From assembly GCA_028284565.1 (NCBI GenBank), contig JANQRM010000539.1:1-5455 (forward strand): DNA of 5,455 nucleotides, written 5' to 3'. The notes below the pieces were generated by a model. It saw nothing but the letters and a program-made list of their open reading frames with translations, was not told the origin of the DNA and made no database searches. This document shows positions 1 through 5,455 of this stretch, piece after piece (the stretch's first letter is position 1; each line of letters opens with the position of its first letter). A program made the translations under genes and the position numbers. This DNA is from Anaerolineae bacterium (GTDB lineage: Bacteria; Chloroflexota; Anaerolineae; Aggregatilineales; Phototrophicaceae).

Positions 1-753
1 ATCAATATCGGCAAAGATTCCGCGTGTGAAGGGAATCAACCAAGCAGTATCGTCAATAGGGTGGGTACGAGCGATACTGTTCATATCCGCACGCATCGGG
101 AAGTTGATCAAATAGCCTACAAATTGCACCGCGATGATATTCAAAATAATGGTGCTAATCAACTCATTGACATTCAGCTTGACTTTCAGATAGCCTGCGA
201 ACCATGAGTATATCGCTCCCACAAACATCGCCGCACTAATGCAAATCGCTGGGATGACGAGGTGCATCACCGTCCGCATCAATTCTGGGGCTTCATCATA
301 TTCGGCAACACCTGCCAGCATATAGATTTGATCAGGTAACCAATAGCCCAAGAAGACTGCCGCCACACCACCCAATACAAGTTGTCCATCCATGCCGATA
401 CTGAACAAGCCCGCTTTGAAGGCAACCGTCGCCGCGAGTGCAGTTAATATCAGGGGTGTAGCGCGTTCCAAGACCACCGCGAGCTGATGTCCCTTTTCCC
501 CATAAAAAAGCGCGATATGATTCTCTTTGATGACTGTATCATCTTCGCCTTCAATTTCGACATCAACGATGAACAAATCACCAAAGGTATCGCACTGTCG
601 AGAGCCAAAGCCCTCGCAAAATAGCTGATTGTATGCGCCGACTGGGTCGGTTTCGGACATAGCTACAAAGAGGCTACTGACAAACAACCCAAGTAGAATC
701 GCCACAATTGGAATGGCGACACTCGTTCCTAATTGTCGTAATCGTTTATCCAT
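1..753 (-). CDS. ABC importer permease, BMP/nucleoside type (NupP/YufP-like), C-terminus cut by window edge
   Basis: Membrane subunit of an ABC importer, probably moving nucleosides across the cytoplasmic membrane together with the ATPase and binding protein encoded upstream. The frame is open for 251 codons to the left edge. The first membrane helix is at about residues 12-31. After an external loop, hydrophobic segments follow at about 98-138, 163-188 and 197-217. Two stretches identify the BPD_transp_2 family (PF02653): GLFSIGMDGQ at 115-124, matching the family's GLFNIGAEGQ, and LNVNELISTIILN at 193-205, matching VNEVISTLMLN. Relatives are usually about 350 residues, so roughly a third or more is missing. 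The loop at about 42-90 is longer than I expect, acidic, and contains Cys46 and Cys54. The ATG at 753-751 overlaps the end of the ATPase gene (ATGGATAA), with a weak GGAA site 6 bases upstream. An in-frame GTG two codons earlier is an alternative start. A second permease gene is expected just beyond the left edge. Family assignment is firm; substrate is inferred. Confidence 0.9.
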   Translation of the reverse strand, partial: MDKRLRQLGTSVAIPIVAILLGLFVSSLFVAMSETDPVGAYNQLFCEGFGSRQCDTFGDLFIVDVEIEGEDDTVIKENHIALFYGEKGHQLAVVLERATPLILTALAATVAFKAGLFSIGMDGQLVLGGVAAVFLGYWLPDQIYMLAGVAEYDEAPELMRTVMHLVIPAICISAAMFVGAIYSWFAGYLKVKLNVNELISTIILNIIAVQFVGYLINFPMRADMNSIARTHPIDDTAWLIPFTRGIFADID

Positions 754-2278
754 CGTCACGTTCCAATTGACTCCCTGCCATTAGGAGTCCTAGCTCTTCT
801 TCTGTGACTGTTCCGGCATCCACAATATCCATGATGCGTCCGTCAAATATCACAGCGATACGGTCACTCAACGCTGTGATTTCATCTAATTCTACGGAGA
901 CCAGCAAAATCGCCGCCCCTTTATCCCGTTCCTCGACTAGCGTTTTATGGACGAATTCTATACTGCCGACATCAACCCCGCGTGTGGGTTGATTGGCAAT
1001 AATGAGTTTGGGACTGCCTTCGAGTTCGCGGGCAATGACGATCTTCTGGAGATTCCCACCCGACAAAGTATTAACCATCTCACCGACCTGCGCCGATTTA
1101 ATCTGGAAAGTCTGTGCCAAGCGTCCCGCTAATTCACGAATGGACTGAAAGGCAAGCCGATTTCCTTTGGAATAAGGTGCATCTTGATACATGGTCACGA
1201 TGACATTCTCATCTAGGGTGGTGGCAACATTCAGCCCCATCGTCATACGGTCTTCTGGGATATGTGCCATCCCCGTTTCGCGCCGTTCTCGCACCCTTAG
1301 ATGAGTCACATCCTGCCCCATCAAGGTGACACGCCCAGAATCAATCGGACGCATTCCAGAGATGGCTTCAATGAGTTCAGTCTGTCCATTGCCACTGACA
1401 CCAGCAATACCGAGTATTTCACCAGCGCGGACATCAAAGCTCACACCAAACACCGCCGGGACACCCCCATTGCCTGCGACAAGCAGATTATCAACTTCGA
1501 GGACGGTTTCCGTTGGTTTAGCAGGTTCTTTCTCGACTTGGAGAATCACCTCACGCCCCACCATCATATTCGCCATATCCCGAATGGTGACATCCGCGAC
1601 ATTGTGTGTCCCAATCTTCTGCCCACGGCGTAACACGGTCACACGGTCTGCGACATCTTTCACTTCGAGCAATTTATGGGTGATGAGAATGATTGAGCGT
1701 CCATCCTGTGCCAGTCGCCGAATCACGGTGTAGAGTTCGCGGACTTCTTGTGGGGTCAACACCGCAGTAGGTTCATCAAGAATCAGCACTCTGGCATTAC
1801 GTTGGAGTGTCTTTAAGATTTCGACGCGCTGTTGCATCCCAACGGATATATCCTGCACATGCGTATTGGGGTTAACAGGCAAGCCAAAGCTGTCAGCAAG
1901 TTCGCGCACAGCATCGGCTTCGGCACGGCTGTTGATAAATCCCAAGCTGTTCGGCTCGATACCCAGCATGATATTTTCAGCAATCGTAAATGATGGCACG
2001 AGCTTAAAATGCTGATGCACCATGCCGATACCATAGCGAATGGCATCATCGGGATGCGTAATCTTGACAGGTTGCCCAAAGATTTTAATATCCGCCGTAT
2101 CGGGAGGGATGAGGCCATAGAGCATATTCATCAGGGTGGTTTTGCCTGCGCCATTCTCCCCAACAAGTGCATGGACTTCACCTTCCCGCACTTCAAAGTC
2201 TACTGAATCCGACGCGAGGACATCTGATGAGGCAAAGTATTTGGAGACATTCCGCATCTCAACCGCAAGTTTGGTCAT
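746..2278 (-). CDS. ABC importer ATPase with two nucleotide-binding domains, nucleoside/BMP type (NupO/YufO-like)
   Basis: Cytoplasmic energy-coupling subunit of 510 residues, the normal length for double-domain sugar/nucleoside importer ATPases. Domain 1 (about 1-245) is canonical: Walker A GENGAGKT at 40-47, Q-loop Gln89 in MVHQHFKLVPS, signature SVGMQQR at 145-151, Walker B VLILDEP at 164-170 with catalytic Glu169, and switch His201. Domain 2 (about 257-505) is degenerate at each ATP-handling site: GVSGNGQT at 293-300 has Gln for the Walker A lysine, LIIANQP at 425-431 has Asn-Gln for Asp-Glu, and the switch histidine is replaced in LLVSVELDE. Its signature LSGGNLQK at 405-412 is intact. 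SVGMQQR, IPEDR at 340-344 and NQPTRGVDVG are typical of the BMP/nucleoside branch rather than RbsA, and the dead second site is known in that branch. The ATG at 2278-2276 has only a weak GAAAGA site 5 bases upstream, weaker than that of the binding-protein gene. The gene overlaps the permease start by 8 bases, suggesting translational coupling. Confidence 0.96.
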   Translation of the reverse strand: MTKLAVEMRNVSKYFASSDVLASDSVDFEVREGEVHALVGENGAGKTTLMNMLYGLIPPDTADIKIFGQPVKITHPDDAIRYGIGMVHQHFKLVPSFTIAENIMLGIEPNSLGFINSRAEADAVRELADSFGLPVNPNTHVQDISVGMQQRVEILKTLQRNARVLILDEPTAVLTPQEVRELYTVIRRLAQDGRSIILITHKLLEVKDVADRVTVLRRGQKIGTHNVADVTIRDMANMMVGREVILQVEKEPAKPTETVLEVDNLLVAGNGGVPAVFGVSFDVRAGEILGIAGVSGNGQTELIEAISGMRPIDSGRVTLMGQDVTHLRVRERRETGMAHIPEDRMTMGLNVATTLDENVIVTMYQDAPYSKGNRLAFQSIRELAGRLAQTFQIKSAQVGEMVNTLSGGNLQKIVIARELEGSPKLIIANQPTRGVDVGSIEFVHKTLVEERDKGAAILLVSVELDEITALSDRIAVIFDGRIMDIVDAGTVTEEELGLLMAGSQLERDDG

Positions 2279-2293
2279 AAGTATCTTTCAAAC

Positions 2294-2315
2294 GGGCTTG
2301 GTCAGTGGCAAGCCC
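2294..2315 (-). other. Hairpin in the leader of the ATPase gene
   Basis: On the minus strand GGGCTTG (2315-2309) and CAAGCCC (2300-2294) form a perfect 7-bp stem around an 8-base loop. No T-run follows, so it is not an intrinsic terminator. It ends 4 bases before the ATPase gene's weak GAAAGA ribosome site (2289-2284). Seen directly: the stem. Inferred: it could shield the 3' end of the binding-protein mRNA from exonucleases, tune ATPase translation, or be a copy of a short dispersed palindrome. Confidence 0.55.
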
Positions 2316-2327
2316 CTACTCTATTAG

Positions 2328-2353
2328 AAAAAACCCCTCCCACATGAGAGGGG
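2328..2353 (-). terminator. Intrinsic terminator after the binding-protein gene, probably partial
   Basis: Read on the minus strand, CCCCTC (2353-2348) pairs with GAGGGG (2339-2334) around an 8-base loop, followed at once by six T (2333-2328). That is the classic GC stem plus U-tract. It begins 22 bases after the stop codon of the binding-protein gene and lies upstream of the ATPase gene. Because the ATPase and permease belong to the same transporter and no clear new promoter lies between, I infer that some transcription reads through. This would give high binding-protein and low membrane-component output. Confidence 0.82.
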
Positions 2354-2375
2354 AAATGTTTTTGCTTACTGTAAT

Positions 2376-3470
2376 TTATTCGTCTTCTGGTGCGAGTGTA
2401 TTGGTAACTTCAATCTCACCACTCAGAATCGCTTCACGGGCTTCGTCGATAGCGGCACGAATTTCCGGCAGTTTCTCGACCATATCTTCAGGACCTGCTT
2501 CGTCAAAGGTACGTGAGCAAACCCCATCATCCCAGCTCAAGCCAGCCGAACCTTCTGCTAGCCCAACAATTGTAGAGCCTGCTACGAACTCGCCATTTAA
2601 AGTTGTTTCGACAAAGGAAAAGACAGCATTATCCACCCGCTTCATGGCAGACAAGATAATCGAGCCGGGGAAGATATCATCCTGATTGCTATCGACCCCG
2701 ATGGCAAAGTTCCCTGTTTCATTTGCGGCTTCGAGGACACCTTCACCACTTCGCCCGGCCACTTGATAGATAACGTCTGCACCTTCACTATACATCGATA
2801 ATGCGAGTTCCTTACCTCTTACCGGATCGGCGAAATCCCCTGTGTAACTCCGCAAGAAGGTACAATCTGGACAAACTGAGGCGACACCCTCTTCAAAACC
2901 AACAATGAATTGATTAATGGAGAGAACATCTAGCCCGCCTACTGAACCAACAACACCTGTACGGGTGAGCATACCCACCGCGATTCCTGCGAGATAACTA
3001 TTTTCATGGGTATCGATAGTAAACAATGCTAGATTGTCGAATTCAGGGGGTTCTGCGAAGAAGGTTTCTTGTGCCGCGAAGAGTTGATCCGGGAATTCGT
3101 CTACAATTTCTTCAACTGTGTCCGCGGCCACTGCAATCATGATAATCAAATCAGGTTCATCTTGCACCGCGCGACGAATCGCCGCATCGTGTTCTTGAGT
3201 ACCAGCAGTTTCGACGATCAAACCAGTCACACCCAATTCAGCAATGGCGCGCTCTGCCCCTGCCGCCGCTGAGTCGATGAACGAACGGTCTCCACGCGGG
3301 TTGGGCAGGATGATGATAAATGTGAAATCACTGTTGTCCGGTGCTTCCATGTCTTCATCCGCCATCTCCATCATACACTCGCCCATTTCCTCATCATCTT
3401 GAGCTAAGACTGTGCTGAAGGATGCCAGCGCGAAAATCAAGACTAATAGCATTCGTAACCACTTCTTCAT
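2376..3470 (-). CDS. BMP family substrate-binding protein of the importer (PnrA/Bmp type, probable nucleoside binder)
   Basis: Extracytoplasmic protein that captures the substrate and delivers it to the permease; 364 residues, normal for the BMP family (PF02608). Residues 1-23 form a Sec signal peptide with two lysines at the start, a hydrophobic core and a likely signal peptidase I cut after VLA (23/24). There is no lipobox cysteine at the junction, unlike many lipoprotein relatives. A strongly acidic, Met-rich linker (24-48) follows, then the first strand FTFIIILPN. Family landmarks are GDRSFIDSA at 60-68 (usually GD.SFND.A), HENSYLAG at 155-162 (usually ES.YLAG), VGGLDVL at 177-183, GADVIYQVAG at 230-239, IGVDSNQDD at 257-265 with Asp260, and LSAMKRVDNAV at 273-283 with Lys277. 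Cys200 and Cys203 sit in a CPDC pair. The ATG has an excellent AAAGGAGA site. PnrA of Treponema pallidum and Bacillus and Lactococcus homologues bind nucleosides; a different ligand cannot be excluded. The neighbouring nucleoside hydrolase supports nucleosides. Confidence 0.95.
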   Translation of the reverse strand: MKKWLRMLLVLIFALASFSTVLAQDDEEMGECMMEMADEDMEAPDNSDFTFIIILPNPRGDRSFIDSAAAGAERAIAELGVTGLIVETAGTQEHDAAIRRAVQDEPDLIIMIAVAADTVEEIVDEFPDQLFAAQETFFAEPPEFDNLALFTIDTHENSYLAGIAVGMLTRTGVVGSVGGLDVLSINQFIVGFEEGVASVCPDCTFLRSYTGDFADPVRGKELALSMYSEGADVIYQVAGRSGEGVLEAANETGNFAIGVDSNQDDIFPGSIILSAMKRVDNAVFSFVETTLNGEFVAGSTIVGLAEGSAGLSWDDGVCSRTFDEAGPEDMVEKLPEIRAAIDEAREAILSGEIEVTNTLAPEDE

Positions 3471-3475
3471 GTGTA

Positions 3476-3483
3476 TCTCCTTT
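3476..3483 (-). promoter_or_regulatory. Strong ribosome binding site of the binding-protein gene
   Basis: The minus strand reads AAAGGAGA ending 5 bases before the ATG at 3470. It is a near-consensus Shine-Dalgarno sequence, clearly better than those of the ATPase (GAAAGA) and permease (GGAA). It fixes the start codon and fits higher expression of the binding protein. Confidence 0.85.
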
Positions 3484-3511
3484 GAATAATCAAAAAGTCT
3501 CTCTATTTTCG

Positions 3512-3523
3512 ATACCTAAGTAT
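3512..3523. promoter_or_regulatory. Short imperfect palindrome in the divergent control region, possible operator
   Basis: ATACCTAAGTAT has perfectly inverted 4-base arms (ATAC/GTAT) around a 4-base centre. It lies between the two divergent genes and overlaps the best leftward -10 candidate, a position suited to a repressor. The arms are short and could arise by chance; no regulator gene is present in the window. Confidence 0.2.
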
Positions 3524-3546
3524 GACTCCTATTGAGCGAAATGCAA
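3519..3546 (-). promoter_or_regulatory. Weak candidate promoter for the importer operon
   Basis: On the minus strand TTGCAT (3546-3541) is followed after 16 bases by CATACT (3524-3519). The -35 matches three and the -10 four of six consensus bases. It would leave a leader of about 40 bases before the binding-protein ATG. A leftward promoter must lie in or beyond this gap, but this exact pair is only the best I could find. Confidence 0.25.
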
Positions 3547-3549
3547 AAT

Positions 3550-3579
3550 TTGCCACATGCCATTGTCCCTCGTTATGCT
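3550..3579 (+). promoter_or_regulatory. Candidate sigma70-type promoter for the nucleoside hydrolase operon
   Basis: TTGCCA (3550-3555, five of six consensus bases) and TATGCT (3574-3579, four of six) are separated by 18 bases. This predicts transcription starting around 3586, about 18 bases before the ATG, leaving just enough room for the ribosome site. Such a short leader leaves no room for a riboswitch on this side. Confidence 0.5.
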
Positions 3580-3590
3580 TAGACCATATA

Positions 3591-3597
3591 GAGGAGA
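3591..3597 (+). promoter_or_regulatory. Ribosome binding site of the nucleoside hydrolase gene
   Basis: GAGGAGA lies 6 bases before the ATG at 3604, a strong Shine-Dalgarno match at good spacing that decides the start codon. Confidence 0.8.
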
Positions 3598-3603
3598 GAA
3601 GCG

Positions 3604-4503
3604 ATGACCCGAATTTGGCTGGATACAGACATTGGCACAGATGTGGATGATTGCTTGGCACTGGCATTCATCTTGAATTCAGATGAGTATCAAGTGGAAG
3701 GCATCTCCTGTGTTTATGGCGATGTCGATTTACGCGCGCAAATTGCTTTGAAGTTGCTTCAATGGCATGGAACCAATATTCCGGTTTATACAGGTGCGCG
3801 CCAAGCTATGAAGATTCGCCAACCTATCTATTGGGAAGGACACGAAGGCGAGGGTATCCTTGGGGACGATGAGCCCTTACCCATTGCTGAAGGTTTTGCG
3901 CCAGAAGTCATCGTCCGCACTGTGATGGATAATCCCAATGAAATTCACCTTGCCTGCATTGCTCCCCTCACCAACCTCGCCCTTGCCTTGTCTATCGAAC
4001 CACGTATCGCACAAAACGTCGCGCATATCACGATTATGGGCGGTGTCAGCGGTGGACTATCCCGTTTAGACTTACCGATTGCCGAACACAATATTCAATG
4101 TGACCCCGATTCGGCGCATATCGTCTTTTCATCTGGCGCACCCATGACTCTTATCCCCTTAGACATCACGACCCAAGTCCAAATCACAAAAGCTGATGTA
4201 AGCAAACTACAAGCCGTCAATCACCCCTTTCACCGAGCTGTTGTCGGGCAAATTGAACGCTATCCACGTTATATCAAACAAGGCTGGACGAATGTGCATG
4301 ACCCTCTAGCAGTCGCCAGTGTGATTCGCCCCGATGTGATGAATTACCAGCCCGTCAAGATTGATGTCGAAACCAATGGACGCGTTGGCACAGGGGCAAC
4401 CTTCATGCAAGAAGCTGAGGACAGCAATATCCGTGTAGCTGTATCGGTAGACAAAGCCCAGTTTGAAGAACTCTTTATGGAACGATTGGTACGACAACGA
4501 TGA
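3604..4503 (+). CDS. Nucleoside hydrolase (inosine/uridine-preferring family)
   Basis: Cytoplasmic enzyme expected to hydrolyse the N-glycosidic bond of ribonucleosides, giving free base and ribose; 299 residues, slightly below the usual 305-320, with no signal peptide. The N-terminal calcium/catalytic cluster is DTDIGTDVDD at 7-16; compared with the DxDxGxDD of the Crithidia enzyme, the loop is two residues longer before the paired aspartates. Other family landmarks are APLTNLALA at 120-128 (usually GPLTNLA), IMGG at 144-147, EHNIQCDPDSA at 161-171 (Glu161 and Asn163 match the ribose-binding Glu/Asn pair), and VHDPLAVA at 231-238, where His232 and Asp233 match the leaving-group His and metal-ligand Asp. 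All expected catalytic residues are therefore present and the enzyme should be active. Base preference cannot be read from the sequence. It is transcribed away from the importer genes and overlaps the next gene by 4 bases (ATGA), indicating a shared mRNA. It would act directly on imported nucleosides. Confidence 0.95.
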   Translation: MTRIWLDTDIGTDVDDCLALAFILNSDEYQVEGISCVYGDVDLRAQIALKLLQWHGTNIPVYTGARQAMKIRQPIYWEGHEGEGILGDDEPLPIAEGFAPEVIVRTVMDNPNEIHLACIAPLTNLALALSIEPRIAQNVAHITIMGGVSGGLSRLDLPIAEHNIQCDPDSAHIVFSSGAPMTLIPLDITTQVQITKADVSKLQAVNHPFHRAVVGQIERYPRYIKQGWTNVHDPLAVASVIRPDVMNYQPVKIDVETNGRVGTGATFMQEAEDSNIRVAVSVDKAQFEELFMERLVRQR

Positions 4504-5455
4504 CGACAACCCTACTCTATGGTGGGATGATTGTCTGTCTTGGCAAAGCAGATGCCGTCTATGATGAGGGCTATGTCCAGATTGAAGATGATCGCATCGT
4601 CGCCATTGGGGATAAATCCACCACCCCTGCCACCACTGTCGATGAGATGCTCGATTGTAGCGGAAAGCTCATTATGCCCGGCTTGGTCAATGCCCATACG
4701 CATACCCCCATGACCCTCTTCCGTGGCTTGGCAGAAGGTGTTTCCCTCTTCACGTTGGAGGGCTGGTACAACTCTATTCGTGTCTTAGAGATGGAAATGA
4801 CACCCGACATGGTTCCCGCTTCTGTCGAAGTCGCCTGTGCAGAGATGATTCGCACGGGCACCACCACTTTCGCTGACCAATATTTTTATATGGATGAGAT
4901 TATCCCCGTGGTCGAAAGAAGTGGCTTACGGGCATCCCTTGCTTATGGTGTGGTCGAACTGGGCGACCCGGTAGCACGACAGCAAGAATTGACTCGCCTC
5001 GAAGCCTTCTTAGAAACAATGGGGGATTATCCACGCGACAAATTACAAGGCTGGATTGGACCCCATGCCTTCTTTGTCGATAACTCACCAGAAATGATGC
5101 TAGCTGAGAAACGCTTAGCTGAAAAATATGGAACAGGCTTGCACATTCATCTCTCAACGACGGGAGAAGAAGATCGTTATTGCCAAGATCAGTACGACAT
5201 GAGTGCCGTCGATAAAATGCACGAAATGCACATGCTCGACTACCCCACCCTCGCCGCCCATTCGATCACGATCCCAGAAAAAGATTGGCAAACACTCGCC
5301 GACTCCAACTTTACCGCCGTCATCGCCGCGAGTGCCTGTATGCGTGCCGGAGCCAAAGCCGCGCCTGTCGTTGGGATGCGCCGTGCTGGAGTCAACCTTG
5401 CCATTGGGACAGATAACGTCTGCAATAACAACGATTATGATTTATTCAGTGAGAT
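4500..5455 (+). CDS. Metal-dependent amidohydrolase (guanine deaminase/SAH deaminase/TrzN-like superfamily), C-terminus cut by window edge
   Basis: Predicted cytoplasmic hydrolase of the cyclic deaminase branch of the amidohydrolase superfamily, here perhaps acting on the base released by the hydrolase. 318 codons are present of an expected 430-470. The N-terminal strand segment TLLYGGMIVCLG and the phrase KLIMPGLVNAHTHTPM (about 56-71) are typical. Metal ligands seen are His66 and His68 (HTH), His217 in LHIHLST and Asp305 in IGTDN; His254 in AAHSI fits the conserved histidine after strand 6. TGTTTFADQYFYMD (119-132) and GPHAFF (187-192) match the family. Two usual features are missing: the Glu three residues after the strand-5 histidine is Thr220, and the HNPxSN motif is replaced by AASACMR (about 276-282). 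The substrate is therefore uncertain. The ATG overlaps the hydrolase stop (ATGA), and no strong ribosome site precedes it, so translation is probably coupled. An ATG at codon 10 is possible but would remove the first conserved strand. Confidence 0.9.
   Translation, partial: MTTTLLYGGMIVCLGKADAVYDEGYVQIEDDRIVAIGDKSTTPATTVDEMLDCSGKLIMPGLVNAHTHTPMTLFRGLAEGVSLFTLEGWYNSIRVLEMEMTPDMVPASVEVACAEMIRTGTTTFADQYFYMDEIIPVVERSGLRASLAYGVVELGDPVARQQELTRLEAFLETMGDYPRDKLQGWIGPHAFFVDNSPEMMLAEKRLAEKYGTGLHIHLSTTGEEDRYCQDQYDMSAVDKMHEMHMLDYPTLAAHSITIPEKDWQTLADSNFTAVIAASACMRAGAKAAPVVGMRRAGVNLAIGTDNVCNNNDYDLFSE

Noticed and set aside
1301..1733. Plus-strand open frames of 110 and 135 codons opposite the ATPase gene
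   Set aside because: They are antisense to a full-length, motif-complete ATPase, lack ribosome sites and show low-complexity Ser/Thr/Pro-rich translations typical of shadows.
746..2278. Assignment of the ATPase as a ribose/RbsA type
   Set aside because: SVGMQQR, ANQPTRGVDVG and the BMP-type partner protein favour the nucleoside/BMP branch.
2305..2685. Plus-strand open frame of 126 codons over the end of the binding-protein gene
   Set aside because: It would run through the terminator hairpin and opposite the conserved C-terminal domain of the binding protein; its Ser-rich product has no recognisable motif.
3480..3499. Weak stem that could pair CTTT with AAAG of the binding-protein ribosome site on the minus strand
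   Set aside because: It needs a bulge and only a few A-T pairs, so it is not stable enough to call.
3471..3603. A purine-type or other riboswitch in the divergent gap
   Set aside because: The rightward leader is only about 18 bases if the promoter is right, and the leftward side shows no conserved aptamer core or expression-platform terminator.
4510..4521. CCCTACTCTAT shared between about 2314-2324 and 4511-4521
   Set aside because: An 11-base match, one copy lying inside a coding region and not in a common context; expected by chance or codon use.
4571..5431. Minus-strand open frames of 63-98 codons opposite the amidohydrolase
   Set aside because: The plus frame carries continuous family motifs; the minus frames have no ribosome sites or recognisable products.

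Overview
The window holds a compact, divergently arranged locus that looks built to import nucleosides and take them apart. The left two thirds, on the minus strand, encode an ABC importer of the BMP/PnrA (NupNOPQ-like) type. It reads, in transcription order from about 3470 leftwards, substrate-binding protein, double-domain ATPase, then first permease, which runs off the left edge. The right third, on the plus strand, encodes an inosine/uridine-preferring nucleoside hydrolase. This is followed, with a 4-base ATGA overlap, by a metal-dependent amidohydrolase that runs off the right edge. The logical route is: BMP protein captures a nucleoside outside the membrane, ATPase and permease import it, the hydrolase splits it to base plus ribose, and the amidohydrolase may deaminate or open the base. 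The substrate identity is inference from family and context; nothing in the sequence fixes which nucleoside.

Layout: 1-753 (minus) permease, C-terminus missing; 746-2278 (minus) ATPase, overlapping the permease start by 8 bases; 2279-2375, a 97-base gap with two hairpins, one of them a textbook intrinsic terminator; 2376-3470 (minus) binding protein with a Sec signal peptide; 3471-3603, a 133-base divergent control region with two good ribosome binding sites and a plausible sigma70-type promoter for the rightward operon; 3604-4503 (plus) nucleoside hydrolase; 4500-5455 (plus) amidohydrolase, C-terminus missing. No RNA genes, CRISPR arrays, insertion sequences or phage genes were seen, and there is no gene-free stretch longer than 133 bases.

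Organism: a bacterium with middling G+C by eye, good Shine-Dalgarno sites and ordinary codon use. The exported protein ends its signal peptide with an Ala-Gln junction, followed by a very acidic linker rather than a lipobox cysteine. Together with the gene style this makes me think of an uncultured Chloroflexota (Anaerolineae-like) lineage, but that is a weak guess. All genes look like one coherent block with no sign of recent transfer.

The most interesting points are: the amidohydrolase keeps the metal ligands but lacks the usual HxxE glutamate and the NPxSN motif, so its chemistry may be unusual; the importer operon has a terminator between binding-protein and ATPase genes that probably sets their ratio; and the permease carries an acidic, two-cysteine external insert.
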